Assembly (NCBI GenBank): GCA_016125335.1
Contig: WGLY01000001.1
Location: forward strand, 62,001-126,000
Direction of reading: 5' to 3'
Source: Frankiales bacterium
Lineage (GTDB): Bacteria > Actinomycetota > Actinomycetes > S36-B12 > CAIYMF01
DNA length: 64,000 nt
Both the position numbers and the translations under genes were made by a program. The notes below the pieces were generated by a model, which did not search any database, was not told where the DNA came from, and worked only from the letters and a program-made list of their open reading frames with translations. Shown here piece after piece: positions 17,488-26,557 of this stretch (its first letter is position 1; each line of letters begins with the position of its first letter).

Positions 17488-18504
17488 TCAGCCGATCGTG
17501 AGGCCGAACGCGGCTGCGAGGTCCGGGGCACCGGCCCCCTGGCGCAGCGGCCGCGCGCCGACCACCTGCGCGTAGAGCCGGGTCAGGCTGTAGTGGTCGA
17601 GGGGCACGTCGACGACGCGGTGCGCGAGGCTCGGGTGCAGCACCACGGTGAGCACGCGGTTGTCGGGCGTGTCGTCGCCGTCCTCGTCCGCGGTGACCAC
17701 CACGAGGAGCCGGCCCGAGGTGAAGTCGGGCGACCGCAGGAGCGGCGCGAGCAGGGTGCGCAGCCACGTGTCGGCCGTGGCGAGCGAGCCGTCGTGCGCG
17801 TCGTGCTGGAGGTCCGGCACGACCAGGCCCACGTCGGGGAGCCGCCCGTCGCGGATGTCGGTGGCGAGCCGGCCCGTCACCGGGTCCCCCGCCGGGACGT
17901 CGTAGCGCGCGCAGTCGGCCGCTCCGCGGCGGAAGAACACCCAGGGGTTGTGCTTGACCGGCGCCGTCCCCGACTCCGACGTCGAGCACGGGCGGTCCAT
18001 CCCGTCGACGTAGGTCATCGCGGTGCGCCCGTGCGCGATGGCCTGGTCGAACACCGACACGGCGTCGCCGACCTTCGGCGCGTTGGCGTCGACGCCCGCG
18101 TCGTCCGTCACCCCGAAGGTGGATCCCCCGGCGATGGCGAGGTAGTTCGGCTCGCTCGGGTGCGTGATCGCGGTCCAGTGCGTGGCGTAGCCGTAGCGCT
18201 CGGCCAGGCTCGCGAGGTAGGGCATGCCGGCGCGCATCTGGTCGAGCGAGTGGTTCTCCTCCACGACCACGAGCACCTTCGAGACGGGGGAGAGCGACGG
18301 GCTCGGGGACGGCGTCGGCGTCGGGGCCGGGGTCGCGCCGGCCGACGAGCCGGTGGGCGTCGCGGGGCTCGTGGCCGGGGAGGCGGCGCCCTCGGACGTC
18401 GCCGGAGCGGAGGTCGAGGAGCAGGCGGCCAGCAGGGCCGCGCCGAGCGCAACGGCGATCAGTCGCGCCGGCGCACGTCTCCGCCCGCCCGTCCCGGTGC
18501 CCAC
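17488..18504 (-). CDS. Phosphoesterase-family lipoprotein (phospholipase C / acid phosphatase type)
   Basis: A 338-residue protein with a lipoprotein signal (ALGAALLAACSS; the lipid-modified Cys follows LAA) and a ~45-residue Ala/Pro/Thr/Ser linker. The catalytic domain starts with VVVEENHSLDQM, the metal-binding opening of the PF04185 phosphoesterases. It goes on with ITHPSEPNYLAI and closes with VVTADEDGDD, where the later metal ligands sit. It should act outside the membrane on phosphodiesters or phosphomonoesters such as teichoic or lipid substrates. It converges on the secreted repeat protein. Confidence 0.82.
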   Translation of the reverse strand: MGTGTGGRRRAPARLIAVALGAALLAACSSTSAPATSEGAASPATSPATPTGSSAGATPAPTPTPSPSPSLSPVSKVLVVVEENHSLDQMRAGMPYLASLAERYGYATHWTAITHPSEPNYLAIAGGSTFGVTDDAGVDANAPKVGDAVSVFDQAIAHGRTAMTYVDGMDRPCSTSESGTAPVKHNPWVFFRRGAADCARYDVPAGDPVTGRLATDIRDGRLPDVGLVVPDLQHDAHDGSLATADTWLRTLLAPLLRSPDFTSGRLLVVVTADEDGDDTPDNRVLTVVLHPSLAHRVVDVPLDHYSLTRLYAQVVGARPLRQGAGAPDLAAAFGLTIG

Positions 18505-18546
18505 TCGCGCACGGTACGTCGCCGATGCGGAGCGACGCGCCCCGGG

Positions 18547-18789
18547 TCAGGCCAGGGCGAGCAGGCGGGTCACCGTCGTGACCCCTGCGGCGATCACCAG
18601 GGCCGGCACGACGCCGTAGCGCATCACGCGGGCCACACGGCGGGTGAACCACGCGGGCTCGGCCTCCCAGGCCCATCCGACGAACAGCACGACGGCGAGC
18701 GCGAGCAGGACGAGGACGAGCCCGAACGGGCCGGACAGCAGGTCGGCCAGCGGCCCGCTGAGCTTCGGGACGGTGATGGCGAGAGTCAC
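18547..18789 (-). CDS. Small two-helix membrane protein
   Basis: An 80-residue protein with two hydrophobic spans (about 20-40 and 60-77) separated by a basic, Trp-containing loop. The GTG start at 18787-18789 overlaps the stop of the large membrane protein gene (GTGA), so it is translationally coupled to it and probably a partner subunit. I know no family for it. Confidence 0.65.
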   Translation of the reverse strand: MTLAITVPKLSGPLADLLSGPFGLVLVLLALAVVLFVGWAWEAEPAWFTRRVARVMRYGVVPALVIAAGVTTVTRLLALA

Positions 18790-20960
18790 GCGGTGCCTCC
18801 CGGTGCGGTCGGCGCGGCGAGCACCTGGGCGTGGTCGCTGGACCAGATGGTGCGGTAGCCGAGCTTCTCCGCCGAGGCGACGGCCCGGTCGGACCAGTCG
18901 GGTGAGAGGCCCAGCACGTCGGTGCCGTAGTACAGCTGACCGCTGCTCACGTAGATGTAGTCGGGCGCGACGCCCGCGATGCAGCCGCCCGGGTCGGTGT
19001 CGCTGAAGCACGTGTCGTCGCTGAGCGAGGGGTAGTTGTACTTCCCGATGCCGCCCAGCGAGAGCGGGTTGAACGGCGAGAAGTCCGCGATGGTCGCGCC
19101 CTGGGGTGCCACCGCGTAGAGCGCGCGCACCGCCGCGACCTGGTCCGGCGTGACGCGCTCGTAGCGCTGGTTGGCCCCTCGCGAGGCCACGAGCGACGTC
19201 GCGATCGCGGTGAGCGCGACCGCGATCACCGACGCGCGGGCCGCGGGGCGCAGCCGCACGAGCAGCGGGGCGACGGCGTCGGTGGTGAACACCGCGAACA
19301 GCGGCATGGCGAACAGGAAGCTGCGCACCACGACCTCGCCGCCGTAGCTCTGGCCCGCGATGACGCTGAAGGGGAGCAGCGTGAGCGCCACGAAGGTGAG
19401 CACCCAGGCCGACCGGCGGCGCACGACCAGCCCGATCATGGCGGCGACGAGGAAGCCGCCCGAGGTGGCCAGGCGCAGGTACTGCAGCCGCAGGTGCTCG
19501 GGGGAGCCCGTGACGCGCTTGCTCACGCCGCTGCCGAGCGACGACCCGACCTGGCCGACGTCGCCGAGGAGCCCCTGGAGGTGCCCGAGCCAGAAGTCCG
19601 TGGCGCCGTAGGAGAACCACAGCGAGAAGATGAGCCCGGCCGCGAGCCAGAGGAAGCGCAGGCGGGTGCGCCCCGTGAGCGCGAGCACGGCCAGCGCCAG
19701 GATCGTCACGACCGGCGTCAGCTGGTGGCTCACCACGCTCGCCGTGATCACCACGACGAGCAGGGCCCCCACCGCGACGTACTGCCACGCCTCGACGCCG
19801 CGCACGCGCTCGGGCCGCACGGCGGCGACCGCGCGGGCCAGGCGCACCACGCTGCGGCCGATCCCGTCGTGCCACCAGCGGCGCACCCGGTCGCGCACCC
19901 GGACCTCGACGTCGGTGCCGGCCGCGCGCCCCAGCCACACGAGCACCGAGAGCAGCACCAGGTAGAGGACGAAGTTCGTGGCCTGCGGGGCGAAGTAGTC
20001 CTGCTCGAACCAGTTGCCGCAGAAGAAGAGCATCACGGCGAGCCAGGCGTAGCGCCGGCGCCGCCCCACCCGCCGGGCCAGCAGCAGCAGCGGGGTCAGG
20101 AACAGCAGGTTGTACACCAGCGGCGCCCACCGGAGCAGGCCGGTGGCGTCGGGCAGGCCGGCCGAGGTCGTGAGGCTGGCCGTGGCCCCGAAGAAGCCGG
20201 GCCACGAGAACCGCGCGTCGTAGCTGGGCAGGATCGCGCCGTGCTCGTGGATGTAGTCGGAGAACCCGGCGTGCAGCCACGCGGTGGGGAACCCGGCGAC
20301 GTCGTCGGAGCCGTTCTGGTAGGTGAACAGCACCACGACCAGCGTGACGGTGGTGAGCAGCAGCCACCGCTCGCGCTGCCGCTCGGCGGACAGCTCGATG
20401 CCCGCCGCCGCGCCGATGCAGCCCAGTGCCAGCACGTAGCTCAGCGGCATCACCGAGATGAGCGCGTACGCCGACATGAGGTCCTGGTCGGTGTGGGTGA
20501 CCGCGAAGGCGTAGAGCACCAGGGCGGCCAGCAGCAGCCACGGCGTGGGGCCGGCGTCCACCACGCGCTGCCGCCACGGGGTCGCCACCGGCTCGGGCCC
20601 GGCGTCGGGCAGCGGTCTGCCCCGGCGCAGGACGAGCGCGGCGAACACCCACGCGAGCACGCTCGGGACCGTGACGGAGGCGACCGGGTGCCACCAGCCC
20701 GTCTGGAGCATCACCATCGCGACGAGGATCTGCACGGCCACGCTGGTCGCGACGGCGAGCCCCACGGTGGCGAGCACCGAGGGGAGCCGCAGCCACAGCG
20801 CGACCGGGACGCCCGGGATGAGGAAGACGTAGGCCAGCGCCGTCCACGTGCGTCCGTACAGCGGGACGTCCGCGACGACCAGCAGCGGCTGGAGCACGGA
20901 CAGCGCGAGAGCGGCCGACAGCAGACCCCACGGGACGGTGGCCGTCGGGAACCGCCGCAC
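18786..20960 (-). CDS. Large polytopic membrane protein, putative glycosyltransferase or polymerase of surface glycan
   Basis: A 724-residue protein with roughly 14 membrane spans and a soluble C-terminal tail. The overall plan (many spans, a long external loop with SYDARFSWPGFF, soluble C-terminus) resembles GT-C type transferases and polysaccharide polymerases, but I see no diagnostic signature. The frame stays open further upstream; the GTG at 20960 is preferred because GGAGGCGGA directly precedes it and it puts the first membrane span near the N-terminus. It is coupled to the small membrane protein downstream and divergent from the GH16-like gene at 21079. Confidence 0.65.
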   Translation of the reverse strand: MRRFPTATVPWGLLSAALALSVLQPLLVVADVPLYGRTWTALAYVFLIPGVPVALWLRLPSVLATVGLAVATSVAVQILVAMVMLQTGWWHPVASVTVPSVLAWVFAALVLRRGRPLPDAGPEPVATPWRQRVVDAGPTPWLLLAALVLYAFAVTHTDQDLMSAYALISVMPLSYVLALGCIGAAAGIELSAERQRERWLLLTTVTLVVVLFTYQNGSDDVAGFPTAWLHAGFSDYIHEHGAILPSYDARFSWPGFFGATASLTTSAGLPDATGLLRWAPLVYNLLFLTPLLLLARRVGRRRRYAWLAVMLFFCGNWFEQDYFAPQATNFVLYLVLLSVLVWLGRAAGTDVEVRVRDRVRRWWHDGIGRSVVRLARAVAAVRPERVRGVEAWQYVAVGALLVVVITASVVSHQLTPVVTILALAVLALTGRTRLRFLWLAAGLIFSLWFSYGATDFWLGHLQGLLGDVGQVGSSLGSGVSKRVTGSPEHLRLQYLRLATSGGFLVAAMIGLVVRRRSAWVLTFVALTLLPFSVIAGQSYGGEVVVRSFLFAMPLFAVFTTDAVAPLLVRLRPAARASVIAVALTAIATSLVASRGANQRYERVTPDQVAAVRALYAVAPQGATIADFSPFNPLSLGGIGKYNYPSLSDDTCFSDTDPGGCIAGVAPDYIYVSSGQLYYGTDVLGLSPDWSDRAVASAEKLGYRTIWSSDHAQVLAAPTAPGGTA

Positions 20961-21078
20961 TCCGCCTCCGTGGCCTCCGGGTCGTGCCCATACGGGCGGG
21001 GGCTCGTTCCCCCGTCCGACACGCCAGCCTAACCGGCCCGGTGAGGGCAACCGACCCACGACCGGGCACCATGGGCGC

Positions 21079-21897
21079 GTGGTGGTCACGAGGACTCGGG
21101 TCGTGGTGACGGTCCTCGCGGTCGCGGCGGCCGCACTGGTCGCCGTGTACCTCCTTCGCGGGTCCGGTCCGGGCACGCCGGCGCCCGTCTCCACGGCGGA
21201 CCTCACGCACCCGTCGGGCCTCGCCCCCACGGTCGACAAGGACCCGCGCTGGGGCGCGGCGTTCGTCGACGACTTCGACGGCAGCGCCCCCGACGGCTGG
21301 TACCTCTACGCCGGCGTGCCGGCGGGCGGCAACGGCGGCTTCTGGGCGCCGTCGCACGCGACGGTCGCCAGCGGCGTCCTGCGCCTGCGCACCACGCGGG
21401 ACGCGGGCCGCTGGGTCTCGGCCGGCGCGGCGCACAAGGCCGACGGCTCGATCACCTACGGCAAGGTCCAGGTGCGGTTCCGCATGGCGCCCGCGCACGG
21501 GGTGTCCTACGCCCTGCTGCTCTGGCCGGACAGCGAGAAGGCGCCGCCGTACGTCGAGTTCGGCGAGGACGGCGGCGGCGACCGCACGACGACGTCGGCC
21601 ACTCTGCACACGGCCACGGGCGGCACGGGTCCGCCGCACCTGCTCGGCGGCGACTTCTCCCAGTGGCACACGCTGGGCGTGGAGTGGACCCCCGGACGGC
21701 TCGACTACACCCTCGACGGGCAGGTCTGGGCGTCCGACATCGGCGCGGGCGTCCCCACCAAGCCGATGCACCTCGTGGTGCAGACCCAGACGTGGGACTG
21801 CGGCGTCCCCGACGTGCAGTGCCCCGACGCCACGACGCCCGCGACGACCGACCTCGAGGTCGACTGGGTGACGGTGCAGCCCTACCGCGGCGGCTGA
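21079..21897 (+). CDS. Secreted GH16-like protein lacking the catalytic nucleophile
   Basis: A 272-residue protein with an N-terminal membrane anchor or signal (about residues 8-26) and a concanavalin-like GH16 domain. It aligns without gaps over the active-site region with the next gene. At the catalytic signature ExDxxE it reads YVEFGE: residue 158 is Tyr instead of the nucleophile Glu, 160 is Glu instead of Asp, while the acid/base Glu163 remains. Hydrolysis by the normal retaining mechanism should therefore be impaired or lost, leaving a carbohydrate-binding role possible. The start may be either of the two adjacent GTG codons at 21079 and 21082. Confidence 0.82.
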   Translation: MVVTRTRVVVTVLAVAAAALVAVYLLRGSGPGTPAPVSTADLTHPSGLAPTVDKDPRWGAAFVDDFDGSAPDGWYLYAGVPAGGNGGFWAPSHATVASGVLRLRTTRDAGRWVSAGAAHKADGSITYGKVQVRFRMAPAHGVSYALLLWPDSEKAPPYVEFGEDGGGDRTTTSATLHTATGGTGPPHLLGGDFSQWHTLGVEWTPGRLDYTLDGQVWASDIGAGVPTKPMHLVVQTQTWDCGVPDVQCPDATTPATTDLEVDWVTVQPYRGG

Positions 21898-21974
21898 CGC
21901 TCGGTGCACGGGTCGCGACCATGCGTCGCGGTCCGGGCACACCGGGGGCGGCGCGCGCCGCGGGGAGGCACGAT

Positions 21975-22793
21975 GTGCGCGTGAAGTCCCGGAGGGTTCG
22001 GCTGGCCGCCGTCGGCGGTGGGCTCACGGCGGCCGTGCTCGTCGGCGTGCTCGGCTTCCGCGAGCACGCGCTGGCCCGCTTCCCCGGCGTCGACGACCCG
22101 GCCCACCCCTCCGGCATGGCCCCCGCCCTCGACCCGGACCCGCGCTGGACCCCCGTGTACGTCGACGACTTCACCGGGACGTCGCCGGACGGCTGGTACC
22201 TCTACTCGGGGGCGCCCTCCAGCGGCCCCGGCGGCTTCTGGTCGCCCAGCCACGACATCGTGCAGGACGGCGTGCTGCACCTGCGCACGACGTACGAGAA
22301 CGGGCGCTGGGTGTCCGGCGGGCTCGCGCGCACGGCGCCCAAGCCCCTCGTGTACGGCAAGATCCAGGTGCGGTTCCGCATGGCCGAGGCGCGCGGGGTG
22401 TCCTACGCGCTGCTCATGTGGCCCGACGACGAGGTGTGGCCGCCCGAGATCGACTTCGGCGAGGACGGCGGCGGCGACCGCACGATGACGACGGCCACGC
22501 TGCACCACGGGCCGGAGAACAGCATCGAGCAGCACCAGCTGTCCGGGGACTTCAGCCAGTGGCACACCCTGGGCATCGAGTGGACGCCGGGCCGCATCGA
22601 CTACCTGGTCGACGGCCACGTGTGGGCGACCGACGAGGGCGCGGCCGTGCCGTCGGTGCCCATGCACCTGGCCCTGCAGACGCAGACATGGGACTGCGGC
22701 CTGGCCTACGCCCAGTGCCCCGACTCGACCACCCCGGCCCAGACCGACCTCGAGGTCGACTGGGTGACCGTGCAGGGCTACACCGGCGGCTGA
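21975..22793 (+). CDS. Secreted GH16-family glycoside hydrolase
   Basis: A 272-residue paralogue of the preceding gene, with an N-terminal hydrophobic anchor and a GH16 domain carrying an intact signature EIDFGE (Glu158, Asp160, Glu163). GH16 enzymes cleave or transglycosylate beta-1,3/1,4-glucans and galactans, and genes like this in polysaccharide loci often trim the exported polymer. GGGGAGG at 21962-21968 places the start at the GTG at 21975; the next in-frame GTG at 21981 is also possible. It follows its catalytically altered paralogue by 77 bases. Confidence 0.85.
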   Translation: MRVKSRRVRLAAVGGGLTAAVLVGVLGFREHALARFPGVDDPAHPSGMAPALDPDPRWTPVYVDDFTGTSPDGWYLYSGAPSSGPGGFWSPSHDIVQDGVLHLRTTYENGRWVSGGLARTAPKPLVYGKIQVRFRMAEARGVSYALLMWPDDEVWPPEIDFGEDGGGDRTMTTATLHHGPENSIEQHQLSGDFSQWHTLGIEWTPGRIDYLVDGHVWATDEGAAVPSVPMHLALQTQTWDCGLAYAQCPDSTTPAQTDLEVDWVTVQGYTGG

Positions 22794-22820
22794 GCCGGGC
22801 GCTCCCCGGGGGCGCGGACG

Positions 22821-24281
22821 TCAGGGCGTGTAGCTGTACGCCGTCACCCAGTCCACGCGCACGTGACCGCTCGCGCTGTTCGACGGCGCGCCGCCGCTGA
22901 GCCGGGTCTCGGTCTGCAGCACCCAGTGCATCGGCTTGGACGGGACCAGCTTCGTCGAGGTACCGATCACCTTGCCGTCGAGGTAGAAGACGACCTTGCC
23001 GGGCTTCCACTCGACGGTGCTCGTGTGCCAGCCGGAGAACGTCGTCGACAGCTCGAACGCGTCCTGGCCGCCGCTCGAGGAGGCGTAGTGCGCGTAGGCG
23101 GAGATGGTCGAGCTCAGGTCGCCCTCGGGGAAGTCGATCTCGCCGTCGGCCGGCCAGGAGTCCGAGTCCGGCCACAGCAGCCACGCGACCTTGTACCCCG
23201 GGGTCGAGTCGGCCTGGAACCGCACCGAGTAGCGCCCGTAGGTCATCTTCGGCAGCTTCGGCATCGGCGCCGACACGTAGTGCACGCCGTTGACCGTGTG
23301 AACCCAGATGTCCATGAGGCCGTTGGACGCCGACAGCGTCCGCGCAGGGTCGTAGGTCCCGTTGCCGCTGGTGTCCTTCCACGGCGACGGGTAGGCCGTC
23401 CAGCGCGTGCCGTAGGCGGACAGGAACGAGCCGAGCGCCGCGTCCTTGCTGAAGTCGTCGGCGAAGATCTGGGTCCAGCCCGGCAGGTCGCCCTTCGGCA
23501 TCGCGCTCGGGTCCGGCGCCGGAGCCGACGGCGCCGAGGTCGTCGGGGCGGCCGTGGTCGGCGCGGCGGTCGTGGGCGCGGCGGTGGTGGGGGTCGCGCT
23601 CGTCGGCTCGGGGGCCGGCGTCGGCGACGTCGTGTCCGTGGGCGTGGGCGACGCGCTCGTGGGCGTCGGCGTCGGGGAGGGCACGTTGGAGCGGTGCGAG
23701 CGGTAGGACCGGTTGGCCGCGTCCACCGCGGCGGCCGTGGCCGAGGCCACCGCCGCGGAGTCGGCGGAGGGACGGGCGGCGGCCAGCGACTGGCGGCGGG
23801 CGCCCCGCAGCGCCGCGGTGAGCGTCGTCGTGACCATGACGCTGCGCGCCGCGGTGCGGCTCGCGAACGCCGAGCGCGACCCGGTGGTGCTGATCACGCC
23901 GTCGCTCACGGTCGCGGTGGCCGAGGCGCTGCTCGAGGCGGCGACGCGCACCGTGACGTAGCGGTGCAGCCGGCCGCTGCTGCTGCGGGCCCAGCGGCCG
24001 CTGACCGAGACGATGCGGGCCCCGCGCGCGACGACGCGCGCCGAGACGTCGGGAGCCACGGTGGTGGTGTCGGTGCGGACCCCGGGTGCGGGCAGGTCCG
24101 GCCCGGACGCGCTCGCCTGGCTGTTGCCGGCCACCAGCAGCCCGAGCAGCACCGTGACGACGGCCAGCATCGCGGGGAATCGCCAGGGGCGCGACACGCT
24201 GGGTGACCACCGCGCGGGGCGGCCAGGGCGCTCGTCGGGCAGGACGTGCGCGGGGCGCCGGGAGTGGGTGCCGACCGTCAT
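22821..24281 (-). CDS. Secreted GH16-family hydrolase with long N-terminal region and Thr/Pro linker
   Basis: A 486-residue protein. A signal segment (about 38-58, AMLAVVTVLLGLLVAGNSQ) is followed by a ~110-residue Ser/Ala/Arg-rich domain, then a Pro/Thr/Ala linker (TAAPT-type repeats, about 195-245), then a GH16 catalytic domain with intact EIDFPE (Glu381, Asp383, Glu386). It is more distant from the two neighbouring GH16 genes than they are from each other. It converges on them and is divergent from the carrier-protein operon at 24636, with which it shares a 354-base upstream region. Confidence 0.85.
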   Translation of the reverse strand: MTVGTHSRRPAHVLPDERPGRPARWSPSVSRPWRFPAMLAVVTVLLGLLVAGNSQASASGPDLPAPGVRTDTTTVAPDVSARVVARGARIVSVSGRWARSSSGRLHRYVTVRVAASSSASATATVSDGVISTTGSRSAFASRTAARSVMVTTTLTAALRGARRQSLAAARPSADSAAVASATAAAVDAANRSYRSHRSNVPSPTPTPTSASPTPTDTTSPTPAPEPTSATPTTAAPTTAAPTTAAPTTSAPSAPAPDPSAMPKGDLPGWTQIFADDFSKDAALGSFLSAYGTRWTAYPSPWKDTSGNGTYDPARTLSASNGLMDIWVHTVNGVHYVSAPMPKLPKMTYGRYSVRFQADSTPGYKVAWLLWPDSDSWPADGEIDFPEGDLSSTISAYAHYASSSGGQDAFELSTTFSGWHTSTVEWKPGKVVFYLDGKVIGTSTKLVPSKPMHWVLQTETRLSGGAPSNSASGHVRVDWVTAYSYTP

Positions 24282-24635
24282 GGATCCGGCTTCGGCCGGT
24301 GCCCGGGCGGATTGAGCCGGGGGAGGTCCCCGTCACCCGGATGCCGTGTAACGGCGGGTCCGGCGTCACCCGGACGGCCCAGTGGCGCCGGCGCCGCGGA
24401 GGGGTGGCGGAGGGCCCGTCCGGCGGCGGCCACCGGCACGCACGGGCCGGGGTCGCGCGACCGCGGGCGTCCGGTGCCGCCGGACGGGGTCGGCCCATCG
24501 GGTGGTTCTGGTTCGTCCGTTGGGTCACCGAGGTTACGCAGAGTTACCCGAGGCTGGCATAGTCGTCGAGGGCGACCGGTCGCCCGGGGGGACACGGGAG
24601 ACCGGTCAGGAGAAGCACGGGACGGAGGCGGGCGG
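24282..24635. promoter_or_regulatory. Divergent region between GH16 gene and carrier-protein operon
   Basis: This 354-base stretch has no gene with coding bias. A plausible plus-strand promoter is TTACGC at 24534-24539 and CATAGT at 24558-24563, an 18-base spacing. Overlapping the -35 are repeats of GTTAC (GTTACGCAGAGTTAC, about 24533-24547), possibly a binding site for a regulator. GGACGGAGG at 24620-24628 is the ribosome site of the next gene. Confidence 0.4.
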
Positions 24636-25049
24636 ATGGGCAGCACGCGCGTCGGTGTCGACCTCGCCCGGGCGTCCGACGTCCGCGAGAGCATCGCCGC
24701 CTTCGGGGATCGCTACCTGCGCCGGGTGTACACCGAGCACGAGCTGGCGGCGTGCACCGGTGCGGGGCAGGTCGCCGAGCGGGGGCTCGCGGCGCGCTTC
24801 GCGGCCAAGGAGGCCCTGCTCAAGGCCCTGCACGTGGCCGACGCCGCGATCGACTGGCGCGACGTCGAGGTGCGACGGACCGCCGGCGGGTGGCCCGAGC
24901 TCGCGCTGCACGGCGGGGCCCGGCGCCTCGCCGAGGACGTGGGTCTGCTCGACGCCTCGGTGTCGATGACCCACGACGACGACGTCGCCATGGCGGTCGT
25001 GGTCGCGGTGTGCGACCCCGGCGTCCGGCGGCCGGACGAGCCGCGCTGA
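24636..25049 (+). CDS. AcpS-type 4'-phosphopantetheinyl transferase
   Basis: A 137-residue enzyme that transfers phosphopantetheine from CoA to a carrier-protein serine. The N-terminal GVDLARASDV supplies Asp9, and RFAAKEALLKAL supplies Glu59, the two magnesium ligands of the AcpS family. It lies 45 bases upstream of the carrier protein gene, so it is probably dedicated to that carrier; the housekeeping AcpS would be elsewhere. The ATG at 24636 follows a GACGGAGG ribosome site. It starts the seven-gene operon that ends at 32770. Confidence 0.85.
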   Translation: MGSTRVGVDLARASDVRESIAAFGDRYLRRVYTEHELAACTGAGQVAERGLAARFAAKEALLKALHVADAAIDWRDVEVRRTAGGWPELALHGGARRLAEDVGLLDASVSMTHDDDVAMAVVVAVCDPGVRRPDEPR

Positions 25050-25094
25050 GCCTGCCCACCGGCGGGCGCGGAGCACGAGGACGGGGGCAAGGAC

Positions 25095-25388
25095 ATGAGC
25101 GCGACCAGGACCCAGGACGACCAGGAACGAGGGATCTCTCCCGTGGACGACACGATTCGGAAGGTGCTGGCCGATCACGGCCGCCTCGCCGTCGACGCCG
25201 CAGGGCTCGACCGGCACGCGGACCTCTACGAGGCCGGTCTCACCTCCCACGCCAGCGTCAACATCATGCTGGCGCTCGAGGACGCCTTCGACCTCGAGTT
25301 CCCCGACAGGCTGCTGAAGAAGTCGACCTTCTCCAGCATCGCGTCCATCGAGGACGCCATCACCGAGCTCAGCGAGGGAGGGTCCTGA
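25095..25388 (+). CDS. Acyl-carrier-like protein (aminoacyl carrier)
   Basis: A 97-residue carrier protein with a ~18-residue leader and a four-helix ACP fold. DLYEAGLTSHASV carries the likely phosphopantetheine attachment site Ser51, where fatty-acid ACPs have DSL. ALEDAFDLEFPD continues helix II and its loop. This variant agrees with my memory of the carrier proteins loaded by aminoacyl-tRNA-synthetase-like ligases described from Bradyrhizobium and Agrobacterium. The stop overlaps the start of the next gene (TGATG), so the flavoprotein is coupled to it. Confidence 0.88.
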   Translation: MSATRTQDDQERGISPVDDTIRKVLADHGRLAVDAAGLDRHADLYEAGLTSHASVNIMLALEDAFDLEFPDRLLKKSTFSSIASIEDAITELSEGGS

Positions 25389-26554
25389 TGACCCTGGACC
25401 TGGACGCGCCCGCCGCCGTCGACTACCGCGCGCTCGCCCGGCGCATCGCCACCGAGGTGGCCGCCCCGGCCGCCGCCGAGGTGGACCGCGACGCCCGGTT
25501 CCCGCACGAGTCGTTCGCCGCCCTGCGGGCCGAGGGCCTGCTCTCGGCGATGATCCCGGTCGAGCTGGGCGGGGCCGGCGCCACCGTGTCCGACATGGCG
25601 GCGGTCACGGAGGAGCTCGGCATGGCCTGCGCCTCCACGGGCATGGTGTTCGCCATGCACCAGATCCAGATCAACTCCCTGATCCGGCACGGCCGCAGCG
25701 CCGCGCTCGACGAGCTCAAGCGCGAGATCTGCCGCGACCAGCTCCTCGTCGCGTCGGCGACGACGGAGGTCGGCATCGGCGGCGACGTGCGCTCCTCGAG
25801 CTGCCACGTGCAGCTGGAGGGGGACACCTTCCGGGTCACCAAGCAGGCCCCGGTGATCTCGTACGGCGAGCAGGCCGACCTCCTCTTCCTCACCGCCCGG
25901 CGCAACGCGGACTCCCCGCCGAACGACCAGGTCCTGACGGTGATGCGGATCAAGGACATCGAGCTCGAGCGCGTGGGGGAGTGGAACACTCTCGGCTTCC
26001 GGGGCACGTGCAGCCCGGGGTTCGTGGTGCGCGGGCACGGCCCGGCCGACCTCATCCTCGACGACCCCTACGGCGACATCTCGGCGCGGTCGATGCTGCC
26101 GAGCGCGCACATCCTGTGGGGGCACCTCTGGTTCGGCATGGCCACGCAGGCCGTCAACCAGGCCCGCGCCTTCGTCCGGGCCGCGGCGAGGTCCAAGCCG
26201 GGGACGGTCCCGCCGGGGGCGCAGCGCCTCGCCGAGCTCATGGTCGTGCACCAGCAGATGGCCGAGCTCGTCCGCGGCGCCGCCGCCCGCTACGAGGCCA
26301 CCTACGACGACGTCGACGCGCAGAGCTCTATCTCCTTCGCCGTGGCGATGAACTCCCTCAAGGTGTCGGCGTCCTCGCTGCTCATCGACATCGTCGGCAA
26401 GGCGCTGGTCATCGTCGGGATCATGGGCTACCGCGAGGACTCGGCGTACTCCCTGGGCCGCGTCCTGCGCGACGCGTGGGGCGCCCCGCTGATGGTCAAC
26501 AACGACCGGATCCTCGGCAACAACGCCCAGCTCCTGCTCGTGAGCAAGGACTGA
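25388..26554 (+). CDS. Acyl-CoA-dehydrogenase-like flavoprotein
   Basis: A 388-residue protein with the three-domain acyl-CoA dehydrogenase fold. FAALRAEGLLSAMIPVELGG is the usual N-terminal helical region, ASATTEVGIGGD matches the FAD/substrate loop, and the C-terminal helical domain ends with NNDRILGNNAQ. Because it sits between the carrier protein and the amino acid:carrier ligase, the expected substrate is an aminoacyl or acyl group on the carrier phosphopantetheine, not CoA. This matches carrier-bound dehydrogenases such as those making pyrrolyl-S-carrier from prolyl-S-carrier. The reaction is inferred; the active-site base is not identified here. Confidence 0.82.
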   Translation: MTLDLDAPAAVDYRALARRIATEVAAPAAAEVDRDARFPHESFAALRAEGLLSAMIPVELGGAGATVSDMAAVTEELGMACASTGMVFAMHQIQINSLIRHGRSAALDELKREICRDQLLVASATTEVGIGGDVRSSSCHVQLEGDTFRVTKQAPVISYGEQADLLFLTARRNADSPPNDQVLTVMRIKDIELERVGEWNTLGFRGTCSPGFVVRGHGPADLILDDPYGDISARSMLPSAHILWGHLWFGMATQAVNQARAFVRAAARSKPGTVPPGAQRLAELMVVHQQMAELVRGAAARYEATYDDVDAQSSISFAVAMNSLKVSASSLLIDIVGKALVIVGIMGYREDSAYSLGRVLRDAWGAPLMVNNDRILGNNAQLLLVSKD

Positions 26555-26557
26555 CCG

